Counted from the stretch's first letter, positions 44,110 through 55,017 are shown. The stretch: DNA of 64,000 nucleotides from Leptodactylus fallax (GCA_947044405.1 CAMRHE010000011.1:7670501-7734500); one strand, 5' to 3'. Translations and numbers: made by a program. The notes: a model not told the origin generated them from the letters alone.

Positions 44110-44395
44110 AGTCCTGTGTTAGGAAGCAACTCTAAGTGCTTCCTTTATATTTTCCATTCCTTTACAAGCCACTCCTGAATTTTGGCTCAAAAATCTGCAG
44201 CAAAATCTGCAACAAAAAAAGCTCAGTCTTAAATTATGAGAGATCTGACAGGGTCATACTCTACCATACCTCCTTTGAGGAAAATCGTGTGCAAACTGAC
44301 AAAGTAAAAAAAAATTGCACAAAAATTTAAACCTGCAATTTTTTTCATGGCTTGTATACCAGTTTTCGGGTGCACAGGCCATGATAAATCAGCCC
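44110..44395 (+). repeat. Short dispersed repeat, copy 1
   Basis: Shares TATATTTTCCATTCC, CAAGCCACTCCTGA and GGCTCAAAAA with 47965-48050. Family unknown. Confidence 0.45.
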
Positions 44396-44698
44396 CTAGT
44401 TATTTCTGTACCCATTCTCTGAGTATTTTCATTATTTAATGTCCACATTTTTTAGGTGCATCTCTGTAGATCTAATAGTTACAGAGCCTCTATTTGTGTG
44501 AGGCTTGTATTTTCAGGACTACTATCTACAGGATTCTCATTTTACCTGACACTATGGGTGAATTTACGAAGACTGGCATTCCGTACCTTAGTTTTAATCA
44601 ATTTCCCATTTGGTTCAAGATGCACAAGAATTATACAGAGGTTTTACGCCTCTTAATATTTTTAGCACACTGCTGTGTGCCAGAAATGATATCTACAC

Positions 44699-45586
44699 CA
44701 ATGGCTAGGCCCCCAGGTGAACATATAACATGGGGTCCCCCCCCGGCAACCGCCCCCCACCCTGCACAAACCGCATTCCCCGCATTCCTGCACACACTAT
44801 TATGCCCCATAGTGGCCCCTACACACACTATTATGCGCCATAGTGGCCCCTGCACACACTATTATGTCCCATAGTGGCTCCTGCACACACTATTATGCCC
44901 CATAGTGACCCCTGCACACAGTATTATTCCCCATAGTTGCCCCTGCACACAGTATTATGCCCCATAGTGGCCCCTTCACATAGTATTGTGTCCCATTGTG
45001 GGCCACCCATGAACAATTATTATACTCTGGGGTCTTTTCAGACCCCAGAGTATAATGATCGGAGACCCAGGAGAGGATACAAACATAAAAAGCTGTGGCA
45101 CTTCCCCACTATTTTTGTCCTTCTTCAATGTTGGACCAGACATCACGTGAGCCAGGTATGCATCGCGACGCATAATGATGTTGGTCTGGAAGTCACCAAG
45201 GAGGCCCAAAGCCTGCTGGAGCACAGGAGAGGCAAGTAACAGTGTTTTTTTTTATCTTCCCTCACCTCCCCTGGGCCTCCGATCATTATACCCTGGGGTC
45301 TAAAAAGACCCCAGAGTATAATGATAGCATGGTTTGTGGGGTTCGCCGGCCCGCGGCCTTACTTACCGATCTCCTGCTCACAGTCACCTCCACTACCGCA
45401 GAATGGGAAGCGCAGGCAGTCATGAGCAGGAGCGGAGATCGGTAAGTAAATAGGGCCCGTTACCTGCTGGTGTTACACCAGCAGGTAACGGCCTAAAAAA
45501 AAAAAATACCATCAGGGGCCCGCCGGGCCCCCTAATGTCCAGGGCCCTGTGGCAAACGCTCCCGCTGCTACCCCGGTATTTACCCC
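44699..45586 (-). mobile_element. hAT-like non-autonomous element E
   Basis: The 8-bp duplication ATCTACAC lies at 44691-44698 and 45587-45594. The right end complements the left end of element C (GGGTAAATACCGGGGTAGCA), so C and E are related. Left end CAATGGCTAGGCCCCC is hAT-like. A minisatellite (44780-45005) and hairpins at 45015-45060 and 45282-45327 are inside, inverted relative to A-C. Confidence 0.75.
44780..45005 (-). repeat. Minisatellite in element E
   Basis: Units such as GTGGCCCCTGCACACACTAT with TATGCCCCATA. Complement of the unit in elements A-C. Confidence 0.85.
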
Positions 45587-45594
45587 ATCTACAC

Positions 45595-46200
45595 TAGTAA
45601 GTGGGTGCAGCAGGAGTGTAAGCTTGTATAGAGAAGGTGGGAATGTTCTGGAAAAACTTCACCCAATGATTTCTGAGTAATAAACTCTGTAGAGATTAAT
45701 TATGGCTGGGAGAAGTATTCTGGGCCATATGAAGAAAGAACGGGAAAGAGAAAGGAATGGGAAAGAGAAGGGAATGGGAAAGGAAAAAAGGAAAGTTTAG
45801 TTAGAAAACTCTCAGGAGTCACAGAATGAATTCTTCTGGTATACTGGTAAAAAGCAGGAATGATTTACGACTAATAACATATAGCCAGAAACTGACATGT
45901 TATATTTGAAGTTTCTTGCCTTTGTCACAATAAAGAAGGATTAAATTATACAATGTATATGACTGAACCCAACCAAAACACTTATTAGTTTCCAATATTT
46001 GCCCCCCATAAATTAGTCAGCAATCACCTGACAAACAAGCAAATGTTGTTTTTTTGTGTAAACAAGTATGTATTGCCAGCAAACAATGAAGAAGAGTTTA
46101 AAAAATATTAAAACAATTTCCATTACCCCGTTTTACAAATAAAAATAAACACATTTGGTATTGCCACTTGCAAAATGTCTTAGCCATTAAAATATAAAAA
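45595..46200. other. Unassigned DNA, in part degraded TTAA-type repeat
   Basis: 46130-46200 (ATAAAAATAAACACATTTGG) resembles the early part of the TTAA repeats. The rest is unassigned. Confidence 0.35.
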
Positions 46201-46202
46201 TA

Positions 46203-47851
46203 CAGTCATATGAAAAAGTTTTGGCACCCCTATTAATCTTAATCATTTTTAGTTCTAAATATTTGGGTGTTTGCAACAGTCATTTCAATTTGATATATCT
46301 AATAACTGATGGACACAGTAATATTTCAGGATTGAAATGAGGTTTATTGTAATAACAGAAAATGTGCAATATGCATGAAACCAAAATTTGACCGGTGCAA
46401 AAGTATGGGCACCTCAACAGAAAAGTGACATTAATATTTAGTAGATCCTCCTTTTGCAAAAATAACAGCCTCTAGTCGCTTCCTGTAGCTTTTCATCAGT
46501 TCCTGGATCCTGGATGAAGGTATTTTTGACCATTCCTCTTTACAAAACAATTCCAGTTCAGTTAAGTTTGATGGTCGCCGAGCATGGACAGCCCGCTTCA
46601 AATTATCCCACAGATGTTCAATGATATTCAGGTCTGGGGACTGGGATGGCCATTCCAGAACATTGTAATTGTTCCTCTGCATGAATGCCTGAGTAGATTT
46701 GGAGCTGTGTTTTGGATCATTGTCTTGCTGAAATATCCATCCCCGGCGTAACTTCAAATTCGTCACTGATTCTTGTACATTATTCTCAAGAATCTGCTGA
46801 TACTGAGTTGAATCCATGCGACCCTCAACTTTAACAAGATTCCCGGTGCCGGCATTGGCCACACAGCCCCAAAGCATGATGGAACCTCCACCAAATTTTA
46901 CAGTGGGTAGCAAGTGTTTTTCTTGGAATGCTGTGTTTTTTGGACGCCATGCATAACGCCTTTTTGTATGACCAAACAATTCAATCTTTGTTTCATCAGT
47001 CCACAGGACCTTCTTCCAAAATGAAGCTGGCTTGTCCAAATGTGCTTTTGCATACCTCAGGCGACTCTGTTTGTGGCGTGCTTTCAGAAACGGCTTCTTT
47101 CGCATCACTCTCCCATACAGCTTCTCCTTGTGCAAAGTGTGCTGTATTGTTGACCGATGCACAGTGACACCATCTGCAGCAAGATGATGCTGCAGCTCTT
47201 TGGAGGTGGTCTGTGGATTGTCCTTGACTGTTCTCACCATTCTTCTTCTCTGCCTTTCTGATATTTTTCTTGGCCTGCCACTTCTGGGCTTAACAAGAAC
47301 TGTCCCTGTGGTCTTCCATTTCCTTACTATGTTCCTCACAGTGGAAACTGACAGGTTAAATCTCTGAGACAACTTTTTGTATCCTTCCCTTGAACAACTA
47401 TGTTGAACAATCTTTATTTTCAGATCATTTGAGAGTTGTTTTGAGGAGCCCATGATGCCACTCTTCAGAGGAGATTCAAATATGAGAACAACTTGCAATT
47501 GGCCACCTTAAATACCTTTTCTCATGATTGGATACACCTGGCTATGAAGTTCAAAGCTCAGTGAGGTTACAAAACCAATTTTGTGCTTCAGTAAGTCAGT
47601 AAAAAGTAGTTAGGAGTATTCAAATCAATAAAATGATAAGGGTACCCAAATTTTTGCACCGGTCAAATTTTGGTTTAATGCATATTGCACATTTTCTGTT
47701 AGTACAATAAACCTCATTTCAATCCTGAAATATTATTGTGTCCATCAGTTATTAGATATATCAAATTGAAATGGCTGTTGCAAACACCCAAATATTTAGA
47801 ACTAAAAATGATTAAGATTAATAGGGGTGCCCAAACTTTTTCATATGACTG
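46203..47851 (-). mobile_element. Tc1-type DNA transposon 3, structurally complete
   Basis: 1649 bp flanked by TA (46201-46202 and 47852-47853). The inverted repeats are about 210 bp and nearly identical, starting CAGTCATATGAAAAAGTTT. An outer word AAAAAGTTTGGGCACCCCTAT and an inner word AAAAATTTGGGTACCCTTAT fit IR/DR architecture, though the inner copy at the left end has drifted (AAAAGTATGGGCACC). The element encodes an uninterrupted transposase. A close relative lies at 58121-59751. Confidence 0.95.
46431..47453 (-). CDS. Tc1/mariner transposase (DD34E), uninterrupted, 340 residues
   Basis: The start at 47453 (MGSSKQLSNDLK) is chosen over the upstream Met at 47498 because family members start here; the upstream 15 residues have no match. 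Residues 1-110 form two helix-turn-helix units (GYKKLSQRFNLSVSTVRNIVRKW, shown here as separate words GYKKLSQRF and STVRNIVRKW) joined by SGRPRKISERQRRR, a GRPR/NLS-like linker. The catalytic triad is WTDETKIELFG (Asp), FQQDNDPKH (Asp) and [11 protein letters not shown] (Glu), with exactly 34 residues between the last Asp and Glu. The glycine-rich FGGGSIMLWG block is intact. Length matches the family (about 340). It would cut at the inverted repeats and insert at TA. No defect is visible. Confidence 0.9.
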   Translation of the reverse strand: MGSSKQLSNDLKIKIVQHSCSREGYKKLSQRFNLSVSTVRNIVRKWKTTGTVLVKPRSGRPRKISERQRRRMVRTVKDNPQTTSKELQHHLAADGVTVHRSTIQHTLHKEKLYGRVMRKKPFLKARHKQSRLRYAKAHLDKPASFWKKVLWTDETKIELFGHTKRRYAWRPKNTAFQEKHLLPTVKFGGGSIMLWGCVANAGTGNLVKVEGRMDSTQYQQILENNVQESVTNLKLRRGWIFQQDNDPKHSSKSTQAFMQRNNYNVLEWPSQSPDLNIIEHLWDNLKRAVHARRPSNLTELELFCKEEWSKIPSSRIQELMKSYRKRLEAVIFAKGGSTKY

Positions 47852-47853
47852 TA

Positions 47854-48345
47854 TTTATCTCAGGCTAAGGCACCACATTGTGGAAACGCAGCGTTTTGTG
47901 TTGCAGATTTTGCTGTTGTTTTTTTGTGCAAAAGTCAGAAGTGGATATAATAGAAGTGAAACGTCTAAGAGCTTACTTTATATTTTCCATTCCTTTTCAA
48001 GCCACTCCTGACTGGCTCAAAAAACCACAGCAAAATCTGCAAAAAAAAGCACAGTGTTTTCACAAAGAATGGTCTTAACCTCACATGATAAACATTGTAG
48101 TAGGAAAAAATAAAAAATACCTGATTCATTATTTATCCACAGATTTGTATACCAAAAAATTTCATAAAAAGTTATCAAAATGTCATACATTCCCCTAAAT
48201 GGTATAACAGCTAGTCCTGCAAAAAAGGATAACAGCTTTACAGATGGAAATATATAAAAAAAAAGGTAATGGGTGTAACAATATATATATTTTTTAATTT
48301 AGCATTAGTATAATTATACTGACTCAAAAAATAAACGTATTCTGT
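47854..48345. repeat. Degraded repeat, copy 2 of the short dispersed repeat plus TTAA-type remnant
   Basis: 47965-48050 matches 44110-44215. 48100-48240 (GTTATCAAAATGTCATACAT, CCTGCAAAAAA) resembles the TTAA repeat. No gene. Confidence 0.4.
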
Positions 48346-48370
48346 CATTTGTACCACAAAGTTAATGCTG

Positions 48371-49440
48371 TTATCCAGTTGGTTCCCAGGTTTGATCCTC
48401 AGGACCATAACCTTTCCAATGAATGAGGTATTGAAGAACACCTCTGACTCTGCGCGAATCTACAATTCTCAGTACCTCAAACTCCTGATCCCCCTCAACT
48501 TGAACAAGAGGAGGGGGTTTATTGGGCGGAATTACAGGCCACAAATACTTCTTAAGAAGAGACTTGTGGAAGACATTATGCATTTTAAATGACTGAGGAA
48601 GAGCCAACTGGAAAGATACTGGATTGATAATCTCAACAATCTCATAATATGTTTGGGGCCCAATGTATGCAACAGGATTTTAAGCCACAGATTTTTTGAG
48701 GAAAGCCACACCTATTCCCCCACAGAAAAAACAGGACCAGCAGAACAATTTCTATCAGCATTCTTTTTAGAAGTTGATTGGGAATTCTCCAGGTTTGATC
48801 GAACCTGAGCACAAACTGTGCACAGTTTTTCTACCACTACGTTTACTTCAGGATTATCGGTAGCAGGAGATAATGAAGAAAAACGAGGATGAAAACCATA
48901 ATTACAAAAGAAAGGTGAAGTATTCAATGAAACATGATAATGATTATTATTAGCAAATTCAGCTAACAGCAAATAAGTTACCCACTCTGATTGGTTATCA
49001 GAAATATAACATCTCAGATATTGCTCTAGTGTTTGGTTGAAGCGTTCAGTTTGACAATTAGTCTCTGGATGGAAAGAAGAAGAAATACACAATTGAACTC
49101 CCAAATGACTACAAAAAGCTTTCCAAAATTTAGCAACAAACTGAACGCCTCTGTTAGAGACAACATTGTCAGGAACACCATGAGGTTGAACCACATGATC
49201 CAATGCCAGTCTTGGCATTTGGCAGGTGAGACAGAGGAACAAAATAGCACATTTTACTAAAACGATCAACAACTGTCCAAATGACAGACTTCCCTCCAGA
49301 CACAGGCAAATCAGTAATAAAGTCTATGGAAATATGTATCCAAGGTCTCTTAGGTATAGATAAAGGGAGCAATTCACCCATTTGTCGGTCCCGAGGAACC
49401 TTGGCACGGTCACAAGTATCACATGCAGAGACATACTAAA
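48371..49440 (-). pseudogene. Gypsy 2 integrase and chromodomain
   Basis: Integrase core: IWTVVDRFSKMCYFVPL (first Asp), SNRGVQFVAKFWKAF (the expected second Asp is changed, reading NRG), and [15 protein letters not shown] (Glu). A long downstream part follows, with CAQVRSNLENS and NADRNCSAG. The chromodomain appears as [17 protein letters not shown] near 48420. The pieces are in at least three frames. It would insert the cDNA; the Asp change and breaks make it inactive. Confidence 0.75.
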
Positions 49441-49551
49441 TAATATCCCAGGATTTGGTAGGCTACCAGTAGTGGCAAGAAACTACTCTCTTAGTACCAG
49501 AGAGACCACACAAAACAGAACCATGTAACAACCAGAGTCTGATTTGAGGAT

Positions 49552-49965
49552 TTACAAACAACTTTCCATCTGGCATGTTCTGAGGGGACAACTGAGGGGC
49601 CTGATCTCAGCAGCCAGGTCTGAGGACACGGCAGAAACGACAATTCCCTCAGAAAGAATTGATTCGGGCTCAGAGTCCAGGGTCTGAGAAGGACAAAAAC
49701 TACGAGATAAGGCATCAGCTTTAATATTCTTTGATCCAGGTCTGAAGGTAACTACGAAATCAAACCTGGTAAAGAATAAATCCCATCTTGCTTGTCTAGG
49801 ATTTAATCTCTTAGAAGATTCTAAAAATGTGAGATTTTTATGATCGGTGAGAACAGTAATCCTATGTCTGGCTCCTTCTAGGAAATCTTGCCACTCTTCA
49901 AAAGCCCACTTAAAAGCCAATGATTACCAATGTCATAGTTTTTCTCTGTAGGAGAGAACTTACGA
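49552..49965 (-). pseudogene. Gypsy 2 RNase H
   Basis: Reads [38 protein letters not shown] and [17 protein letters not shown], the usual Gypsy RNase H C-terminal blocks. The start is lost by a frame change near 49925. It degrades the RNA template in the family. Confidence 0.7.
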
Positions 49966-49992
49966 GTGAAAAAGGCACAAGTTCATAATTTA

Positions 49993-50843
49993 CTAAGGGG
50001 GGGTGGTGCCTTGGGACAACACTGCGCCGACTCCTACCTCAGAGGCATCTACCTCCACAACAAACAGACTAGAGAGATCAAGCTGGACTAAAACAGGAGC
50101 TTCTGTAAATGCCTGTTTCAGAGATTCAAAAGAAGAGACAGCATCTTGACTCCAATTCAGTAAATCAGCACCTTTCATAATGAGATCTGTTAAGGGTTTG
50201 GCTACAGCAGAGAAGTTACGAATGAACTTTCGGTAGTAGTTAGCAAAACCCAGAAACCTCTGTAATGCCTTTAAGGAGGTGTGCCGTGTCCATTCCACAA
50301 TAGCCTGGATTTTGGCTGGATCCATGCAGATCCCAGAAGACAAAATACACCCCAAAAAGGACAATTCCTGCACTCCAAAAAGGCATTTTTCCACTTTGGC
50401 ATATAGGTGATTCTCCTTACCAACCTGGAGAACCACCCTGACGTGTGATACCCAGTCATGAGAAAATACAAGTATATCATCTAAATATATGATTATGAAA
50501 CAAGCAATAAAATTTTGAAAAATATTGTTAACGAAATTCTGAAACACCGCAGGTGCGTTACTTAAACCGAAAAACCGAATGGCTTCACCAAATACTTGTA
50601 GTGTCCTTCAGGAGTATTAAAGAATGTCTTCCACTCATCACCCTTACTAATCCGAATAATGTTATAGGTCCCCTGTAGATCGAGTTTGGAGAACCATTTA
50701 GCGCCAGAGACCTGATTCTGTAACTCTGGGATAAGTGGAAGAGGATACTTATTTTTAACTGCAATTTTATTCAAACCACGGTAATCGATAAAAGGTCTTA
50801 ATCCTCCATCTTTCTTTTTAACAAAAAAGAATCCAGTGCCCAC
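49993..50843 (-). pseudogene. Gypsy 2 reverse transcriptase
   Basis: 50843-50562 reads [40 protein letters not shown] and [17 protein letters not shown]. After one frame change (50547-50562) the frame continues with VFQNFVNNIFQ, the catalytic box YLDDILVFS, LSFLGCILSSG and LKALQRFLGFANYYRKF. The YLDD box is intact. It is otherwise a normal Gypsy RT, broken by a single frame change in this part. Confidence 0.8.
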
Positions 50844-50870
50844 TGGAGATGTGGATGGACGAATATGGCA

Positions 50871-51147
50871 TGTTAGAGTTGTTACGTCTGCTGTGGCCCC
50901 AACTCTGCTGGGTCCACAGAGACGAATTCTCCTTTAAGAAATTGTGCTTTAATTTATGGGCCGGTCCGGGTCTTTATAATTCCCTCCATTTCTCTCTTCC
51001 ATGCCAGTTATTGGTTTCACCCTGATTTTGGCTCCCATACCTGTTGCTTCCTGTTCCTGATTGCTGTTTGTGTTTCTCTGGCTCTGACCTTTGGACTGTG
51101 TACCTGGACTTCTCTTTTGGATTGCGACTCTGCTGAACTTACCCTGA
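50871..51147 (+). repeat. Gypsy 3 5' LTR, truncated
   Basis: Matches 52959-53236 of the 3' LTR and stops at TGAACTTACCCTGATG, where it meets RNase H sequence. Confidence 0.8.
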
Positions 51148-52960
51148 TGTCACTTCTCCGTTTATTGTGGAAATGGATGCCTCGGAAGATGGGGTTGGAA
51201 CTGTGTTGTCTCAAGGCACCACTTCCTTGACTAAGCTTCGAACCTGTGCCTTCTTTTCTCTAAAGCTTTCTCCTACGAAGAGAAATTATGATATTGGAAA
51301 CCAAGAGTTGTTGGCTATCAAATGGGCTTTTGAGGAATGGCAATGTTTTCTAGAAGGGAACAGACATAAGGTTACTGTTTTGACTGATCACAAGAATCTT
51401 ACCTTTCTGGAATCAGCTAAGAGATTAAATCCTAGACAAGCCCGTTGGGCTCTGTTCTTTACTTGGTTCGATTTTGTGGTTACTTTTAGACCAGGTTCTA
51501 AGAATGTTAAAGCTGATGCCTTGCCCCGCAGTTTTAGTCCGTCACAACCCTCTGATTTGTAACCCGATCCTATTCTTGCAGAGGGTATTGTTATTTCTGA
51601 TATGTCTTCTGATCTAGCTTTAGAAATTTTACAAAATCAGCAATTAGCTCCTCAGGGGGTTCCAGAAGGGAAGTTATTTGTTCCACTTCAATTCAGTCTC
51701 AGGTGTGGTCACCCTGGGGTTTCTGGTACTAAAAGACTGGTTTCTCGATATTATTGGTGGCCTACCAAGTCTCAGGATATTGTCTTGGCTTGTGATACAT
51801 GTGCCCGGTCTAAGGTCCTTCAGGTCCGACCTATGGGTGAGCTCCTCCCCTTACTGGTACCCGAGAGACCTTGGACACACATTTCCATGGATTTTATCAC
51901 TGATTTACCTGTCTGGAGGGAAGTCAGTTATTTGGATGATAGTTGATCGCTTTAGTAAGATATGTCATTTTGTCCCTTTAGCCCAGTTACCTAAAGCCAA
52001 GACTCTATCCAGACTATTTTTGGACCATGTGGTTAGATTTCATGGGATTCCAGACAACATTGTTTCTGTTAGGGGCATTCAGTTTGTTGCCAGATTTTGG
52101 AAGGCCTTTTGTCATCACTTGGGGATTTGCTTGTCTTTTTCCTCCGCTTTCCATCCCGAGTCCAATGGCCAAACTGAGTACTTCAACCAGGTCTTGGAGC
52201 AATATTTGAGGTGTTATGTTTCAGTCAGAACAGTTTTTTATTTGCCTCTACCTGAATGTGCTATTAACAGCCATCACCATGTGTCTTTGAACACCTCGTC
52301 TTTTTTTTGTAATTATTGGTCTCATCCTCGCTTTTCTTCGGCTTCTCCATCTACCAATAATCCGGAAGTGATTGTAGAAGTGGGAAAACTGTGCACAGTT
52401 TGGGCACAGGTTCAATCGAACCTGGAAAGCTCACAACTAACTTCTAAAAGAAATGCTGACAGGAATCGTTCTGCTGGACCTGTTTTTTTCAGTGGAAGAG
52501 AGGGATTGGCTTTCTTCTAAGAATCTACGGTTGAAAGTTCCTTTGTGTAAATTTAGTTTGGGTCCTAAGTACATAATGGCCTTATGAGATTGTTGAGATC
52601 ATTAGTGCTGTGTCTTTTCGTTTGTCTCGTCCTCAGTCTTTTAAGATTCATAATGTTTTCCATAAATCGCTCTTGAAAAAGTATTCGCCAACTGTAGTTC
52701 CGTCTGATAGTCCTCTTCCTCCCGTACAGATTGAGTGGGATCAGGAATTTGAGGTGTCTAGAATAGTTGATTCACGCAGGGTCAGAGGCTGCCTCCAATA
52801 TCTCATCCACTGGAAGGGTTATGGTCTAGAAGATTGAACTTGGGAACCTGCTTGGTTTGTTCATGCTCCAGTTTTGGTCAGAAACTTCCATAGGAGGTTT
52901 TTGTTTAAGCCTGGTCCTGTCATTAGGGTCCGGGAGCCCCTCATAGAAGGAAGGATACTG
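51148..52960 (+). pseudogene. Gypsy 3 RNase H, integrase and chromodomain
   Basis: RNase [50 protein letters not shown] and [17 protein letters not shown], followed by a stop near 51560. Integrase: CGHPGVSGTKRLVSRYYWW and CDTCARSK (zinc-binding), VIWMIVDRFSKICHFV (first Asp), VSVRGIQFVARFWKAF (expected second Asp changed, reading SVRG), and NGQTEYFNQVLEQYL (Glu, with the usual Arg now Tyr). Chromodomain: [17 protein letters not shown], then a stop. At least two frame changes are present (near 51920 and 52515). Confidence 0.8.
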
Positions 52961-53291
52961 TTAGGGTTGTTACGTCTGCTGTGGCCCATTTAAGTCTGCC
53001 GGGTCCACAGAGAAAAATTCCCCTTTAAGAAATTTCTTTAATTTATGGGCTGATCTGGGTCTTTATAATCCCTTCTATTTCTCTCTTCCATGCCGGCTAT
53101 TGGTTTCACCCTGGTTTGGCTCCCATACCTGTTGCTTCCTGTTCCTGATTGCTGTTTGTGTTTCTCTGACTCTAACTTTCGGACTGTGTACCTGGACTTC
53201 TCTTTTGGATTGCTACTCTGCTGAACTTACCCTCTCTGGCATTTTAATTCTGACTACTCTGGACCCTGTACCTGCATCTGAGCTCCTAACA
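52959..53291 (+). repeat. Gypsy 3 3' LTR
   Basis: 333 bp, TGTTAGGGTTGTTACGTCTG to CCTAACA. It follows AGAAGGAAGGATAC, a possible polypurine tract. Confidence 0.85.
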
Positions 53292-53296
53292 TGGCC

Positions 53297-53850
53297 TTTG
53301 AGGAGGGATTCCTTTACATAATCCTTCATAGCCTGTCTTTCTTTCCTGTCTGAAAGATTGTACAAGAGACCCTTGTGAAGCTTAGAGTCTGGTACCAGAT
53401 TTATTGCACAATCATATGGCCTATGAGGCGGAAGCAAATCTGACCCAGACTCAGCAAACACGTCACTAAAATCCTGAACATAATGTGGCAGAAAGGGTGA
53501 CACAGAAGCCAAGTTCAGAACAATACAGGATTTGAAACAGTCAGAACTCCACTGAATGACATCTCCTGGTCTCCAATCAATCACTGGATTATGCACCTGC
53601 AGCCGAGGCAAACCCAGAACTACATCAGTTGGTAAGTTTTCTAGTAAAAAAAAAAAAAAAGAGAGAGAATCAGCATGAACAGTCCCAACATGAATGGTCA
53701 ATAAAGGAGTTACAAATTTAGCTGTCTACTGAGATAAAGAGGTATTGTCAATTGTGGTCACAGATACTAGATTCACAAGAGGGATCAGAGGAACAGACAA
53801 AGTCTGAGTGACCTGTGAATCCAAAACTGTTACCCTGGACACTATTTTCA
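53297..53850 (-). pseudogene. Gypsy 2 protease region and pol N-terminus
   Basis: The minus-strand frame at 53701 reads NLPTDVVLGLPRLQVHNPVI and then VIQWSSDCFKSC, LPHYVQDFSDVFAES and LLPPHRPYDCAINLV, ending at KESLLKGH. A poly-T/A expansion at 53646-53660 interrupts it (SFFFFLLEN). The protease active site upstream (53700-53850) is stop-rich. Gypsy 3 inserted in the codons for KGHIRPS. Confidence 0.7.
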
Positions 53851-54772
53851 GAAAATTGAATCTTTAGAGGCAAGACAATTTTCTGCTGTGATTATAATCG
53901 GAAATACCTGTTTGTCTAGGCAGTCTTTCCGAAAACTACCTATATGCTGAAGTCTTTCCGCCACAGGAGGCTTGGGACACTTATTCAGAACATGGCCAGA
54001 GTTCCTGCAGTAGAAACATAACCCTTGCTGTCTACGAAAATTCCTTCTGTTTCGAGGCGACATGGTGGAACCAAGTTGCATTGGCTCAGGAGGTGGTTCC
54101 GGAACAGAGTCAGGAGATGGCAGAGGAGTGGAGACTGATAAACGTTCTTTCCTCCGTTCACGTAAATGTCTATCTAAACGAATGGTCAGAGTTATGTTTT
54201 CTTCTAGTGTAGATGGTTGCGGATAATTAACCACAAGTCTATTATAGATTCAAAGAGAGTGTGTTGGAAGTGACAGCTGAGAGCAGGGTCATTCTACTGT
54301 GTCTGAATGGACCATCTGCGGATCTCTGAGCAATAATCTTCAGCATCATGGTGGGCCTGGCACAGAGAAAGCAACTTAGATTCAGCTACTAACTGGAGAT
54401 CGGATTCATCATAGAACAATCCCAGGGCAGCAAAAAATCTCTCCACAGAAAATAGTTCAGGGGCATGTGGTTTCAATGAAAAAGCCCAGGACTAAGGATC
54501 CCCATGTAGAAGTAAAATAATAATCCCCACACTTTGCTGTTCACTTCCAGATTAAAGTGGTCGCGAGCGAAAATACAACTTGCAGCTCTCCCGAAAGTTG
54601 ACAAAAGACCAAAAAACCTGTCTGGAAGGTTAGTTTTCGGCTCTGTGGGAACAGAAGCAACTTTAGAGGTTTCCAGCTGGGACACTTCTTATTGCTATAC
54701 CCTCTCAGCTAAATCCTGCACCAGCTAGGAAATACACTGCATCTGGTTCACCAAAGTCTGAATTTGTTCCAT
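53848..54772 (-). pseudogene. Gypsy 2 gag with a CCHC zinc knuckle
   Basis: Starts MEQIQTLVNQMQ at 54772. It continues, with stops and frame changes, through LPDRFFGLLSTFGRAA, KPHAPELFSVERFFAALGL and DAEDYCSEIRRW. It ends with RERRKERLSVSTPLPSPD and the zinc knuckle CFYCRNSGHVLNKC (C-X2-C-X4-H-X4-C). Gag packages the RNA and forms the particle. At least three breaks are present (for example near 54700, 54475 and 54290). Confidence 0.8.
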
Positions 54773-54810
54773 AGTAAAATATGGAAAAAGTTTTTTACGG
54801 CTGGTAAATC

Positions 54811-55017
54811 TGTTAGGAGTCCGATGCCAGCAACCTGAGTAAGGAGCAAGTGGTTTATAAAGGACTGCTCAGGCCCTGATTGATTAAGGCCTGAAGGTCT
54901 AAGACAGGAAGCTTCCCTATGTTTTCATAGCAACCTTAAAGAAGCAACAACACATCCTAACAGGAAGCTTTCCTATGTTGACACGGCAACCTTAAAGCAG
55001 CCGCGACAGATGTAACA
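54811..55017 (-). repeat. Gypsy 2 5' LTR with an internal duplication
   Basis: On the minus strand it starts TGTTACATCTGTCGCGGC and ends CTCCTAACA, next to gag. Two tandem units of about 55 bp (54906-54960 and 54961-55015, both CAGGAAGCTT-type) lie at its start, so the LTR may be 152 or 207 bp. Confidence 0.65.

Larger units (their letters stand above)
50871..53291 (+). mobile_element. Ty3/Gypsy chromodomain retrotransposon 3, internally deleted
   Basis: It lies inside Gypsy 2, opposite in orientation, with a near-duplication TGGCA (50866-50870) and TGGCC (53292-53296). The 5' LTR starts TGTTAGAGTTGTTACGTC and is truncated near 51147, joined directly to RNase H. The 3' LTR (52959-53291, TGTTAGGGTTG to CCTAACA) is complete. 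So the 5' LTR end, gag, protease and RT are deleted. Confidence 0.85.
48350..55017 (-). mobile_element. Ty3/Gypsy chromodomain retrotransposon 2 with Gypsy 3 nested inside
   Basis: Read on the minus strand: an LTR (54811-55017), gag (54772-53848), protease and pol N-terminus (53850-53297), then, after Gypsy 3 (50871-53291), RT, RNase H, integrase and chromodomain down to about 48350. The 3' LTR is missing: the sequence stops just after the chromodomain (TWEPTG). It belongs to the same chromovirus-type group as Gypsy 1. Confidence 0.85.

Noticed and set aside
49033..49260. Plus-strand open frame in the Gypsy 2 integrase
   Set aside because: Antisense shadow of the integrase core.
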